A DNA stretch of 64,000 bases from Siphonodentalium dalli (GCA_032622095.1 CP136066.1:109699319-109763318); one strand, 5' to 3'; counted from the first letter of the stretch, positions 36,820-49,822 are shown. A program made the numbers and translations. The notes: generated by a model not told the origin, from the letters alone.

Positions 36820-37190
36820 TGCGTAGATCAGGGTTAGGCTTAATGTTAACGTTAAGGTCAGGATATGGTTTATAAATTGGGTTAGAATTGTGGATATTGT
36901 TAATGTTAAAATTGTGACGGTGTCAGTTATGCAAAGGATTTGGTTGTGGGTACGCTTGTATGTATGACTAGGCTCATCGAAAGAGTTATGGTAATGGTCC
37001 AAGGTACGGCTATGGATATGGTTTGCAGGAGGGCAATGTATTTGGTCAGGGTATTTTATTGGGTTAGAGTTAAGTGCTGTGGATAGGGCTGTGGAAATGG
37101 TTATGATTATGGATTGGCTACCAATATTAGGGTTATGGAGTGGTTTATGTGTAAGGATTGGATAGGGGTGGGTAGATGATTAAATTATCG
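36820..37190. repeat. Degenerate telomere-like (GGTTAG-type) tract
   Basis: Scattered 'gggttagg', 'gggttagagtt', 'agggttatgg' and related words dominate 370 bp of otherwise simple sequence. It resembles decayed interstitial (TTAGGG)n but has no run of perfect units. Confidence 0.35.
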
Positions 37191-37626
37191 ATGGTGATCG
37201 GGGATGGGGAATTTATATGGAAGTATCAAAATTCTGCAGGCCAGAATTTTAATCCTCTAGTTTTCTCTTGGTCTTGAATTAACCTCTATTAAACAATTAA
37301 CTATTCCTTCTAAGTTGTAATATAATTGACTATTTAAATGATGCCTACAAAATATTCAAGATGGTGCACTTTATTTAAGCCTTAATAGCCAACTGGCTGA
37401 TGAGTAGATACTTGATTAGCCATTTGTTGAACTTATTCTCAGGGGTATTTTTTCTGCCCATCGTCTGCTCATATTATCAGAACATCCCTAGAAATGAAGA
37501 ATATGCCATTCCGATGTATAACCAGGCCTTTAGATTAGGCTAATTTTGGGACATTTTGGGGGACAGAGGTGATGGGTTTGCGTGAGGGGGTGGGGGGGGG
37601 GGGGGGTACCCCCTTGTGACTATTGG

Positions 37627-38457
37627 CAGGGTTCGTACGTGGGTCTGGAATCCTGGAAAAGTTATGGAATTCAAAATTTTCGATTCAATACCCTTGAAAA
37701 GTCTGGAAAATGGAATCTTTTTTCACCCTACTATGGGAAAAGTCTTTGAAAATAAGCTACCCTGAGATTCAAGGTCTTGAAAAGTCATGGAATATCCCAA
37801 GGCCGAGTTCTTAGGTAAATACCGGTAAACGCTGTTACTTTCCGATCTTATCGTGTAAGCTTGCGATACCATCTCCGTAGTCATAGTAGTAAACAAATAT
37901 GCCTGGAAACTGTCTTCTGTGAAAAATGGGTCACGGATACGCGGTTTGAAGCATGGATAGATCGGGTACCAGAGAACCGGATGAAGACGAAATGCCAACT
38001 GTGTGTTAAATCCGGAAAGTTAATAGATATTGCCAACATGGGTGAAGCGGCACGCTAAATCAAAAACTCACATGGATGGCATAACAAACATGAAAAGTAA
38101 CGGCACGAAGATGGCAGATTTTCTCAAACCTAAAACGACACCAGATCAAAAGGAAAAACCAAAAGCTGCCTCCATAAGTGAGTGTGTTGCAACTGCAAAA
38201 GAGGTTTTGCAATCTGAGACTCTGTGGACTCTACACATAATTTCAACACACTCATCCTATAATTCAAATTCAAATGCAAGTGACCTGTTCAAGAAAATGT
38301 TCCCAGACAGCGCGGTGGCTAGAAATTTCCATTGCGGTGAGAGTATGGAAAAGTTATGGAATTTTTTCACTGAAAAGTCTTGGAAAATTTGTCTGAAAGT
38401 CTTGAAAAAGTATGGAAAAGTTATGGAATTTTACTCTCAGCTAGGTGTATGAACCCT
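37627..38457 (+). pseudogene. hAT-like transposase relic inside an inverted-end element
   Basis: Ends CAGGGTTCGTACG and GTATGAACCCT are roughly inverted, and both arms carry 'tggaaaagttatggaatt'. Inside, about 37880-38335 encodes a broken transposase-like protein. First comes WVTDTRFEAWIDRV and a Cys-x2-Cys segment (TKCQLCVKSGKL) running into 'IANMG', then in a second frame SKTHMDG and later HIISTHSSYN and LFKKMFPDSAVARNF. The C-x2-C ... SH/TH pattern followed by 'h.S.nSn...lf..MFPDS.iA..F' is what I know from hAT-type transposase-related proteins with BED-like fingers. A one-base frameshift and stop separate the parts at about 38040-38058, and the C-terminal catalytic region is missing. It is not host coding sequence. 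Confidence 0.6.
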
Positions 38458-40139
38458 ACTTGGGGGTACAGGGTTTTCCCTGGGGAGAATTTTTTTTAAA
38501 GTAAACCTAAAATGGGGGCTGTCTGGTTGTTCTGAAGCATATGAAAGGTGAAAGAAATGAACCAATGGCCCCCATATCATTTCCTGGCAACTTGGGCTTA
38601 TATCAGCAAGTTATGTTACATGTACCCTTATATTTAGCTCAACTTTACTTTGTAAAGTTTGAGCTATTGCCATGGCTTTGTCGTCCGTCGTCTGTGCGTG
38701 CGTGTGTGTGTGCGTGTGTGATGCGTCGACAATTTCCTTTAGCACGGGCTACAGGTCGTACCTTTGGTCGGTTCATTATAAAATTTGTCATAGCTGTTGA
38801 CAATGACATGCAGATGGGAACGAGTCATTTTGGGGTTATTCGGGGAAAAAACATGGCCGCCAGTGGCCATTTTGGATTTCAAAATTCAATCCATTAGCAC
38901 GGGCTACAGGTCGTACCATTCGTCTGATCATCATGAAATTTGTCATGGATGTTAATATTGACATGTAGATGGGAACGAGTAATTTTGGGGTCGTTTGGCC
39001 AAAAAACATGGCCGCCAGCAGCCATCTTGGATTTTACTCTTTGCATGACTAAATTGTTTGGCATGGGCTACAGGTCGTACCTTTGGTTGGATCATAATGA
39101 AATTTGTCATGTATGTTAACAATGACATATAGATGGGAACGAGTACTTTTTGGGTCATTTGGCCATAAAACATGGCCACAGGCAGCCATCTTGGATTTTA
39201 CTCTTTGCATGACTAAATCGTTTGCACGGGCTACAGGTCGTACCTTTGGTCGGATCATTATAAAATTTGACATTGACATTGACATGTAGATGGGAACGAG
39301 TCATTTTGGGGTCATTCGGACAAAAAAAACATGGCCGTCAGCGGCCATCTTGGATTTCAAAATTCAATCCATTAGCACGGGCTACAGGTCGTACCTTTGG
39401 TCTGATCATCGTGAAATTTGTCATGGATGTTAACATTAACATGTAGATGGGAACGAGTAATATTGGGGTCATTCGGCCGAAAAACATGGCCGCCAGCAGC
39501 CATCTTGGATTTTACTCTTTGTATGACTAAATCCTTTAGCACGGGCTACAGGTCGTACCTTTAGTCTGATCATCATGAAATTTGTCATGGATGTTGAAAT
39601 TGACATGTAGATGGGAACGAGTCATTTTGGGGTCATTCGGACAAAAAACATGGCCGCCGGCAGCCAGCGGCCATCTTGGATTTCAAAATTCAATCCATTA
39701 GCACGGGCTACAGGTAGTACCTTTGGTCTGACCATCATGGAATTTGTCATGGATGTTAACATTGACATGTAGATGGGAACGAGTAATTTTGGGGTAATTC
39801 AGCCAACAAGAAATTCAATTAATTGAGGAAAAACACCCACTGTCCCGAGTGGTAATGATAAGCTATAATTGGAGGGTCTACTAGTTCGCATGCAAAATAG
39901 CATAATAGCATTGGATGTCTCAATGACATCAACATCTTTAAGATGGGAATAACCTACCATATATGGTAGATATTCAACCAGGCTCTGCTTAAGTTTGTTA
40001 ATTGATGACTGATGTACATGTACGGTACAATACACACAAATAGTAATAAAAATTAACGTTATGATTTTGAAACTAGCCATGATAGAATATTGACAGTAAG
40101 GTGGTATTAACTACTACGAGTACTATTAGTAACAATAAT

Positions 40140-40630
40140 GATGGAATTTTCATATTGCACTTAGATAATAAAACTCGATAAGGTAACTCTTAATAAGGAA
40201 TATAGTATATAGTGTACATAAACTCCCTATAATTCAGGTGGTGTAGTCCATTCCCTTGGTACAATGGATGGAACAAATATAGGATTATTCTACTATTTGC
40301 ACAAGGGCGATCTAATGAGATAGATATTAATTGCGCTTAAGTGCAATATGGATGTAATTTCGCTTATGTGTAATAGGGAATGTGTAATAAGAATATTCCT
40401 TATTGCACAGGAATATCATATTGTGCTTAAGTGCAAAAAGGTATCTCTAACTTTGCTTAAGCACAATAACTTAAGGAATTTACTTATTGGCCTTGAGTTA
40501 TTCGGTTAGTTAAATAATAAGTTATTTCAATTGTTTTTTCATAACGTGCAGCCCTTATTAGAGATTCCTTAATTTATTGCAGTTAATCGAAATTCTCTAT
40601 TAAATGTCAATGTGGTTTCCCATAGAGATC
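40140..40630. repeat. Second copy of the ATTGCGCTTAAGCGCAAT-palindrome element
   Basis: 'cataaactccctataatt', 'aggattattctactatttgc' and 'atggatgtaattt' follow in the same order as at 6730-6910, with several palindromic 'attgcgcttaagtgcaat' units on the right side and 'aatgtcaatgtggtttcccatag' at the end. Confidence 0.65.
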
Positions 40631-40970
40631 ATCAATGATGTCTATGCGCAAGTGCAAGGGCGACACGCCAATCTTCTCTGTTGGGATTCCAATTGTTGGC
40701 TTATTAAATATGCACATATGGTTAAGATACAGTTGCGCGCAAAGCGCTCCCGTAAGTCGGGTTTTTGGATCCTAGTTAATGAAAATATCATTGAAATAAT
40801 CGGTTTCCCCCCAATAAACATCCATATATTCAATATACATGTTTTGGAGCAGAATTAGGCAGTCCATATTGGACGCCATCATGGAATTTATTTTTTTTGG
40901 TTTAATTTTCACACATATTTATTAGTTATGTGGATGGAGTTCTCATTAAACCTCACATCCTTATATTGGT

Positions 40971-41103
40971 TACAGTAATGCCCAAAGTAATTGACCACTT
41001 AACCACATCAGAATTATTGGTAATTTTTCAGGATTTAAAATCCTGAAAAATTACAAATAATTATGCTGTGGTTAAGTGGTCAATTACTTTGGGCATTACT
41101 GTA
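40971..41103. mobile_element. Palindromic MITE, TACAGTAATGCCC family (tandem copy 1)
   Basis: A 133-bp palindrome from TACAGTAATGCCC to GGGCATTACTGTA with its centre at 'ggatttaaaatcc'. It lacks the longer loop of the copy at 3803. It is first of three head-to-tail copies with a common flank. Confidence 0.85.
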
Positions 41104-41145
41104 CGGGGATTGAGTTATCATTAAACCTCAAATCCTTATATTGGT

Positions 41146-41279
41146 TACAGTAATGCCCAAAGTAATTGACCACTTAACCACAGCAGAATTATGGGTATTT
41201 TTTTCAGCATTTAAAATCCTGCCAAATTACCCATTATTCTGCTGTGGTTAAGTGGTCAATTACTTTGTACATTACTGTA
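41146..41279. mobile_element. Palindromic MITE (tandem copy 2)
   Basis: Same palindrome, 175 bp downstream of copy 1, preceded by the same flank ('gattgagttatcattaaacc' ... 'ccttatattggt'). The repeated unit is therefore MITE plus flank. Confidence 0.85.
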
Positions 41280-41321
41280 TGAGGATTGAGTTATCATTAC
41301 ACCTCAAATACTTATATTGGT

Positions 41322-41456
41322 TACAGTATAATGCCCAAAGTAATTGACCACTTAACTACAGCATAATTATGAGTGATTTTTCAGGATTTAAGATCATGAA
41401 AAAATACCCATTATTTTGCTGTGGTTAAGTGATCAATTACTTTCGACATTACTGTA
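41322..41456. mobile_element. Palindromic MITE (tandem copy 3)
   Basis: Third copy, 176 bp further on, more diverged (TACAGTATAATGCCC at its start) and followed by 'gtggatgagttaaacctcac', a remnant of the shared flank. Confidence 0.8.
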
Positions 41457-42029
41457 TGTGGATGAGTTAAACCTCACATCAGTGTGTTGGGGATTTGGAC
41501 CTTGACTTAGGACCTTTTGTTTTTTAACGCAACAAATGCGCATACACCTTATACACAAATTTCTTATGTAACCAGAGTTTTTCTTGGATAAGATGAGTAT
41601 GAAGCCTGCTTACATTTCAAAATGTTGTCTGTTTTGTATTGTCTGCAGCGGAACTCGACGTGTTGAAGCAAAAGTTACAAAAGATAAAATGTGTACGTAA
41701 CGAGACTATAATACAACTGAAAAAATAAATTGATGGAGGGGTGGGCGATACAGGGAACTAAGGGTTGAACCGATATAAATATTACGTAACGTGACTATAC
41801 CGATGAAAGAAATAAATAAATTGGACCAGGATTAGAGGTTGGGTTGGTTATATGTGGATAATTGGATATGGAATTCATACCGATGAAACGATACAAATTA
41901 GTGGAGCGATAAAGACCAATGTTGACACTTAGTCAGGCTATGCGGGAGAAAATAGGGGTTGATACGATTGACCGAAATAAATTATTCGGGTGATAATAAC
42001 CAATGTTGACGTATATAAAGTAACGCGAC

Positions 42030-42360
42030 TGTACTCAACTGTCATTTTTCAAAATTTTAAGCTGAGACTAGGTGTGTGTGAGTGGGATACTAATATATTA
42101 CAAAAATGACAGAGTACAGCACGTAATTATGTTTTAGATGGAAGAAATGAATTATTTTCAATGATAAAATTTAACATGGCATTTGCCATTAAAATCGATT
42201 TATGTCGATAAAACTGTCATTTTTCAAAATTTTAAGCTGAGACTTGATGTATGTGCGTGTGATAGTTATATATTCATAAAATAACAGAGTCCAGCGTGTA
42301 ATTATGTTTTAGATGGAAGAAATTGAATTTGTTTTCGATAATAAATTTGCAGCGTGGACG
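42030..42360. repeat. Two tandem units of about 175 bp
   Basis: 'ctgtcatttttcaaaatttt' at about 42031 recurs at about 42207, and 'aattatgttttagatggaag' follows each at the same distance. Confidence 0.75.
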
Positions 42361-44899
42361 GGTCATCGAGTATGTGCGCTCAAATTGTAAACAAATTTTG
42401 TCAATAGTCGTTTTGGTCAAACTATCCCTTTTTAGACCGGGACAGCAGATCCGAATAGTAGCTAAGATGTATTTAGATAGAATTATCAAAAGAATTTGAC
42501 TGATTAGAGTGCATTGTAAGAGAATCGAGTGGAGAAATATTGGTGACATTTTCACAAAAACACGGCAATTCGGCAATGACTGCTACTTGCAGACGAGCGC
42601 TCGTTAATATTCATGCCAAGAAATGCAGGCGTCAAACTCGTCTTTTTGGAAGGTTAATCCAACATTTATATTATCAGAACAATCCTCCCAAAACACCTTC
42701 CAAATATCCAAGAAAGTTTTAATAGCTTAGAAGACTGAACAGCCGAAATTAATTAATTAATAATCGCCAATGGAGGCTTCGCAGTGACGGTTGGCAATTA
42801 TCACGATACGGCAGGGGAACACTTTGACGTTCGTACTCATATTTCACCAATTTTTGTACCTGGCTTTCCTATCCTAAGTTTCAAGGGAAAATGGCTAATT
42901 TTACTCTATTTGTCGTTATATACATATTATACATATTTATCACACCATTTATTATTCATTTTCATAAAAATAAAATAAAAGAAGCCGAAGATGACATGTT
43001 TAAACTGTTGGAAGCACGAATTTGGCGATAAGTTGTTATCAGAGTACGTTATACTTGTGATAGTTACGTTACGCACACGGTGTTCCCATATCCTATCGCT
43101 TAACCCTTCGGTTTTCAACGGCATTTCAATTGGTTGAAATTAAAATTTCTCAAGTTCCAGCTCAACACGAATCTAGTGACCCAATTGGTAGAAATACTTT
43201 AGCACTAATTCTTAGTTTTATAAGTCATAACTCTAATTTTATTGACGATACGAGCTCAACATCATAATATGTCACTGTTTATGGCGGTGTTATCCAAACG
43301 TGTGCTTTGATAATGATTATAATTTTATTTTACGATCAAACGTCAGTGCAGCTCAGCAGAAACGCATAGGCACTAGTTCAATTCAGCAGAAACGCATAAG
43401 TCTTACGATTATAGACAGCCACTGGACGCGCTTCGCGCGTCGGTCAGTGGGTGAAAAAACATGGCCGCCCGCAGCCATCTTAGATTTACTCTTTGCATGA
43501 CTAAATTCTTTGGAACGACCTACAGGTCGTACCTTTGGTCGGATCATCATTAAATTTGTCTTGAATGTTAATAATGACATGTAGATGGGAACGAGTCATT
43601 TTGGGGTCATTCGGCCAAAAAACATGGCCGCCAGCAGCCATCTTGGATTTTACTCTTTGTATGACTAAATCCTTTAGCACGGGCTACAGGTCGTACCTTT
43701 GGTCGGATCATTATAAAATTTGTCATAGCTGTTGACATGTAGATGGGAACGAGTAATTTTGGGGTAATTCAGCCAAAAAACATGGCCGCCGGCAGCCATC
43801 TTAGATTTACTTTTTGCATGACTAAATTCTTTGGCACGGCCTACAGGTCGTACCTTTGGTTTGATCATCATAAAATGTGTCATGGATGTTAACAATGACA
43901 TGTAGATGGGAACGAGTCATTTTGGGGTCATTCGGCCAAAAAACATGGCCACCAGCAGCCATCTTGGTTTTTATTCTTTGTATGACTAAATCCTTTAGCA
44001 CGGGCTACAGGTCGTACCTTTAGTCTGATCATCATGAAATTTGTCATGGCTGTTTAAATTGGAATGTAGATGGGAACGAGTAATTTTGGGGTCTTTCTGC
44101 CAAAAATCATGGCCGCTGGCAGCCATCTAAATCCTTTAGCACGGGCTACAGGTCGTAGCTTTAGTCTGATCATCATGAAATTTGTCATGGCTGTTTAAAT
44201 TGGAATGTAGATGGGAACAAGTCATTTTGGGGTCATTCGGACAAAAAACATGGCTGCCAGCGGCCATCAATTTAACTTCTTCCCAAAGTTGAGCTACAGT
44301 GTCATTGACACTTTCATTTCAAGTTTTGTAGGTCACAATTTATTGAATATTAGGAATATTGGATCATTTGACATCAACAAAGCCATTTTATAGATGTACA
44401 TGTATGGTGCTTGAAAGTTCACCCAACACACTGATCATGGGTATTTCCAATTAAAATTTAATTTAATCTAACTACATGTATACCGGTATGTGAACCTGAA
44501 AAAAAGTTAGAAAGTTGATTTGTTATTGTCAAATGAAGCAATATACACACACAAACAGGTCATAAAAAGGGTGATTTTGCGGTAACATTTTGTCAAATGT
44601 GCCCTCTAATTTGGGGACATTTCTATAATTTGGGGACATCGGTAAACGCTGTGAGTTGTGGGGAATATTAAGGCCTGGTATAACATGATGATCAGCAAAT
44701 AATTTTATCATCTTAAATGTAGAGATTTATTTTATATGTGTTGATCCAGCCCCATATAACTGGAATGTCAGGGGTCATGTATTTTGCTCATCATTGGTCA
44801 ATACGGATGGACATGTCAGTAAAATACTTAATAATTTATTTTTTTTGACAATATCATATTGTAATATCAACACACTTTGGTAACTATTATGGATTGTAT

Positions 44900-45781
44900 C
44901 AGGGACCAGCCTAGACCTGATTTTCAGGGCAAAGTGACTTCTCTCTGTCACAAAAATAAGACGAAGTGGGTGTTCAATAGGGCGACTTGGTCTTTATAAA
45001 ATCGAAATTGAAAGTTCAGTAGTCGCCTATATAACGAAAATAGGAGATATGTAATATCTAAATTAAAATGACGAAACAATGGTTCAAATATGGAATTTTT
45101 ATGTTCAAATCATGACTCTTGTAACAATGAATAATCTCCAAACATAATTGTGAGAGAATGGTAGCATTTTATATAATAATTTTGGCAGAACCAGCTGGCA
45201 GAACAGCATTTCTACAACCGCTTGTGAATACGAAAAAAAAAAAAGAAAAAAAAAAATTAAACAATGCTTATGAATATGATAAAAATGTTAATTTACCGTA
45301 AAACGAAACAAAATCTTGAATATTCTCACTCATTTGTAGTGCCTAATTATTAAGCTGGGTATAGATATTAATATGTTACACAAATTAATTTGTGTTGAAA
45401 AGTTCTGGCCTTTACAAAGGGGTGATGAACTGACACATGTGTTGCGATCTTCATTCATAGGAAGGTGTGATAATAATGTCACTGCAGACACCTTACGATG
45501 TTTTCACAGCTGTCCGCAATCAACGCGAAGGTGTAAATATGCTCCCAAATCGGATTAATACAGATGTTAATAAGAATTATGGTGTTTTATAAGACCCTAT
45601 CAATGGATAACTGGGTTCAATCAATGTTGACAGTAAATTAGGAGGAATATTTTGCCGATTTTCGTTGGTCAACTTCAGAAATTTCAGGGCGACTTAAACT
45701 TCGCCCAGCTGCGAAATTAGGGTGAAGTGAGCAGGAATAGGGAGACTTCTTCGCCCACGTCGCCCTCTCGGCTGGTCCCTG
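44900..45781. mobile_element. hAT-type non-autonomous element, 8-bp target duplication gattgtat
   Basis: The ends CAGGGACCAGCC and GGCTGGTCCCTG are perfect inverses. GATTGTAT sits directly outside both (44892-44899 and 45782-45789). The right end carries 'ggcgacttaaacttcgccc' and 'cttcgcccacgtcgccc', like the element at 28465, so the two are related. No transposase frame. Confidence 0.9.
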
Positions 45782-46150
45782 GATTGTATAGGATTTTGTG
45801 AAGCAGTATAAGATATCTAATGAAATGGTGTCATAATGATAAATTATGTCAAATGGAGCCAGAATACAGACAAGATTTTAGAAATACATCCATTTAAATG
45901 AATAAGCGATTCACAGAATCCAGTCTCAGTAAACATCAGACCCACATATGCTGGTTTATTACACGCTTCTTCCTAGAATTATTGTGTTCCTGCTGTTCCA
46001 TATTTACAAATCTGTACATGGAACACATGTTCCATGCATATCCCGTTGACATCACACAGCTTAAATGACTTTTTTTTCAAACATGAAACTGGAATAATAA
46101 AATAAAAGCATCATCAGACATGACAAAACAAGACATTGTAAGTCTGTTTT

Positions 46151-47899
46151 TTAGCTCAACTTTACTATGTAAAGTTTGAGCTATTGCCATGTGTTGGCAT
46201 CCGTCGTCCCTCCGTGCGTTCGTGTGTCAACAATTTCCTTTGGCATGTCCTACAGGCTGCATCCCTTATCCGATCTTCATCAAACTTCATATGTAGCTTC
46301 AGGATGACCTATAGATGGGAGCTATCAATTTTTTTCTGAATTTGGATGAAAACATGGCTACCAGCAGCCATCTTGGATTTCAAATTTGAATCCATCGGCA
46401 CACCCTACAGCCCGTATTTATGGCGGGATCATTTTTATGTTTACCATACCATAGTATGGTAAACATAGTGTCGTTGTCCGGATTGACCACTCGTTGTTCG
46501 TCCGTCCGTCCGTCCATCTGTCCGTCTGTCCGTAGACACTTTACGCATGGTGCGATAACCAAATTTTGTATATGATTTTCTCAGCACAAAAGACAGATCG
46601 AGTTCAAATATGGGTTTGATCTGACTATTTTTAACAGAGTTATGGTCCTTTTTCGAAAAAATATTCACTCTTAAATAAAAAAAAATAAAAGTTTTTAGAT
46701 TGAATTCCTTTGTTCAATTTAAAAAAAAAAATAATAATGTTTTTTTTTTTTAAATAATTGAAATCAATTTTTTTTTTTAAGTTTGTAAAATTTGAAAAAC
46801 TAACTCCATTATAACTCTGGCAAGGGTTCCCCCTAGTCACCACACCAAATTTGGTTTAAATCGGTCCAAAATCTTGTGTTATGTAAATCTTGTGTTATGT
46901 ACTGGTAAATTTGTTTGGAGTGACATTAAATCCAATTCATTATTTCCATCCCATGCCTTTGGACTACTTAGCTATTGATAAAGCTATATTATGTTCTGAT
47001 GTCTCTTATGCCAATGTGCAGATAATCTGATAAAGAAATCTATGGTATCTAATTTAAAATAAAGATTCAACAATACACATCACATGATATTAACAGTAGA
47101 CTTGGACATCTGTGCTGCCTTGCACAGCTGAAGATATCACTCTAGAGATTGTCTGAGGTCATTATAAATGTTATTGGTTTAATAGAGATGTCAGCTTTCG
47201 ACATAAACAATTCCTGTGATTTGTTGACAGCTCTGCTATATAATTGATATTAATGGGTCAGCAGTGAGGTGGCTTATCTTGATCTATATTGTTGGTAGAA
47301 TTTGATACATTATCATGGTAAACTTAAATTGGACTCTCTTAACCCAAGTATTCCATGTCCAGGTCACCTTTCACATTTAACCCAAGGCTGTTGTGGTGCA
47401 GCATTACAGATCCTGTACCAGTGCATTCTCTTATATAAATGCGAGTGACCCATAAATTCCAATAATTTATGTTATTTACATTTGTCTATAATAGTACATA
47501 ACAGTATACTCTATAATTCAACAGCAAAACTCTCATTCATGATTCCGATCATAGTAATTTACTGTCACCAAGGGATGGGTTAACATCTGCCGATCGTGAT
47601 CGGCCTCTCGTTTAATTATGCAGACTTGATTGTGATCACCTGTAGATGGGAGCTATCAAATTTGAAAATTTTTCGATGAAAAACATGGTGCCAGCAGCCA
47701 TCTTGGAATTTACTCTTGTATGACTAAATCCTTTGGCGCACACTACAGACCACATCTCTTGTCCGATCATCACCAAACTTCATATGAATTTTCTGAGTGA
47801 CCGCTAGTATACTTTCCTTCTTCTTTATCATTCTATTCATTGCCCACAAAAAATTAACTCCTTCCCAATTTGAGCTGCAGTGTCATTGACACTTTCATT
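46151..47899 (+). mobile_element. Tandem-array element, copy E, with an insertion
   Basis: The 5' hairpin TTAGCTCAACTTTACTATG at 46151 and the 3' end AGTGTCATTGACACTTTCAT at 47899 are both present. Only a few diverged array units remain (about 46210-46435 and 47630-47870). The middle starts with a hairpin TTTACCATACCATAGTATGG and continues with CGTCCGTCCGTCCATCTGTCC, T- and A-rich tracts and repeat fragments. Confidence 0.65.
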
Positions 47900-48182
47900 T
47901 AATTCATGGATTGTAGGACGGTTGTCATGTAATAAACACAGAACGAAACTTGTGTTAATGGGTTTGTCGGCATTTGCGCCATCGATGAAGGATAGAACTT
48001 GAGGCTTTTATGTTTACACAGACTGCATGGATCCATGCTGATTTATTTCTGACAATTTATTGTGATGTTGTAAATTATTAGAATGATACATAACACATCG
48101 GCCTCTCAATCTAAGATAACATTGTTTTGTTATATCAGAGACAGCCAGAGATCATTTATATTTTGTATTTGTTTATTCACAG

Positions 48183-48241
48183 GCTTACATAGTGAAAAGA
48201 AACGTTTTCCTGACATGGATGAAGGTGTTAAACATCAGAAG
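48183..48241 (+). CDS. BRCA2: BRCA2 small exon equivalent to human exon 8
   Basis: It lies between the acceptor TTCACAG and the donor AAG|GTAGAG, 59 bp. GC completes the phase-1 codon from the previous exon (A+GC = Ser). It reads SLHSEKKRFPDMDEGVKHQK and exits in phase 0. Human exon 8 (50 bp) also enters in phase 1 and exits in phase 0, and encodes EEASETVFPHD, whose FP aligns with RFPDM here. It joins in frame with the large exon at 52256. The small size and long flanking introns make it the least certain of the internal exons by sequence alone, but the phase match is specific. Confidence 0.77.
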
Positions 48242-49328
48242 GTAGAGTGTTGCAATCAGTTATTATAACCATGTAACAAAGTTATGGGGGGGGGGGTTAT
48301 ATTGGAATCAGCTTGTCCGTCCATCCATCTGTCTTTCCATCTGTCCGTGGACGCAATTTTGTCTGCGCTTGTATTCCTACTTTTTCTGGTAAATTTTTTT
48401 AAAACTTGGCACAGATATTTAGTGTCATGGGAACCTGTGCCCCTGCGATTATGAGGTCACTCCATCTTTTTTAGTTGAACTATCCCCCTTTTTCGACTTA
48501 TTATTATTAAAAAATATTTTTCGCAAACATGCATAAATGTTTCCAAGTTTGTTTTCATTTTGGTTTTTTTAAATAACAAATATGTTAATATGGCTACACT
48601 TAATGTAGCCCAATTGCACTGTGGGGGGGGGGGGGGGGGGGGTATTTGCTCACTGCAAAATGGGTCAATATAGAAGGAAATATTCCCTGATAATTTCTCT
48701 TCAACAAAGGCCAGTGACTTCTTGAACTAGATTTTTTTTTTTTTTAACTTGATTTTGTAGAACCCAGGAAAGCATAACTCCCATATTATTGGTTGTGTCT
48801 ACAAGCCGAATACAATGCCAAAAGTGGTATTAATAAACTAATGGCAAAATTATTGTCTTATATAACAGGGGCTTTCAATTAGTGATGCGGATTGGACCGG
48901 ACAACCCTAGATGGACTGGTCCACTAACTAGGCAATCCAGTCTGGTCCAGAATGTTATTTGAACAGGATAAGTTATTTTGTTTCCTGCCAGGTACATGTT
49001 GTCATGTTACCGGCCTGGAAATTATATTCAGCCCAGCGGCGAGATTGTATATAATTTCTATACCGGGAACATGACACCCTGGCAGGTAACAGAATAACGT
49101 TTTTAACATATTTCTGACAAAGGTGGGTCTTGAAATGTTTATCAGACTAATTAACTGTGTTATATTATAACTGTTCGTTACAAAAACAGAAACAAATATA
49201 ACAATGAATAGTCTTAAGCACTTTCTGTCAATACCGAAGATGAATGTAACTTGTATGGGAAATTTGTCACAATTTTCATTTGGCTGCATCTGAAAGTCTC
49301 ATACAAACTGTACATGCATATAGTCTGG
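48242..49328. other. Intron; G-runs and repeat fragments
   Basis: G-runs lie at about 48286 and 48620-48641. About 48310-48540 resembles the CGTCCATCCATCTGTC-type heads of other repeats in the window. A 95-codon minus-strand frame at 49002-49289 has no recognisable motif. Confidence 0.4.
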
Positions 49329-49789
49329 TTCTGGAGTTAATTTCTCGCTGTTTCATGAATATATAAAGCAAAACAAGCAATAAATCCATACAATGATTTA
49401 TTTGTCATGTAGGTGCTGGTGGGGGGGGGGGGGTGGATATCCTGACCTGGACATCTCCCCCCACCCCAAACCCTGACTCAAACAACTTTCTCTTGGAGAA
49501 GCTAATTTCTCGCTGTTTCATTACTATATAAAGCAAAATAAGCGATAAAACCATAAGATGATTTTTTTGTCATGTAGGTGCTGGGTGGGGGGGGGGGGGG
49601 AGATATCCTGACCTGGATATTTCCCCCCCCCCCCCACAAACCCTGACTCAAAAAACTTTTTCTCAGAAGAAGTTAATTTCTCGCTGTTTCATGAATATAT
49701 AAAGCAAAACAAGCAATGAATCCATACAATGATTTATTTGTCATGTAGGTGCTGGTGGGGGGGGGGGTGGATATCCTGACCTGGACATC

Positions 49790-49822
<33 letters not shown>

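Larger units (their letters stand above)
34425..37228. mobile_element. Possible 2.8-kb element with ATACTTCCATAT ends
   Basis: The left end is a hairpin ATACTTCCATATTTTAATAT plus GGAAGTAT. ATATGGAAGTAT at 37215-37226 is its inverse and could mark the right end. The interval contains a 362-bp tandem array and telomere-like repeats. The pairing of ends is inferred and the two may be unrelated. Confidence 0.35.
39806..43452. mobile_element. 3.6-kb insertion within array copy D
   Basis: Short inverted ends CACCCACTG (about 39827) and CAGTGGGTG (43444-43452) mark it; next to the right end is a hairpin with GACGCGCTTCGCGCGTC. Its content is itself repeats: the ATTGCGCTTAAG-palindrome element (40140-40630), three palindromic MITEs (40971-41456) and a duplicated 175-bp block (about 42030 and 42206). 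I recognise no transposase. The exact left boundary is uncertain by about 20 bp. Confidence 0.5.
38634..44318 (+). mobile_element. Tandem-array element, copy D, split by a 3.6-kb insertion
   Basis: The 5' hairpin TTAGCTCAACTTTACTTTG at 38634 and the 3' end AAGTTGAGCTACAGTGTCAT ... TTCATT at 44318 belong to one element. Array units run to about 39805 and resume at about 43450 mid-unit: 'gtaattcagccaa' on one side and 'aaaaacatggccgcc' on the other are contiguous in intact units. The piece between is foreign DNA. Confidence 0.72.
34254..48182. other. 13.9-kb BRCA2 intron (human intron 7 position)
   Basis: The intron begins GTGAGT and ends TTCACAG. It is filled with repeats annotated separately: the 34425-37228 block, the transposase relic at 37627, the array element at 38634-44318, a hAT element at 44900 and another array element at 46151. 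No other exon with the required phases (in 1, out 0) was seen apart from 48183-48241. Confidence 0.7.
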
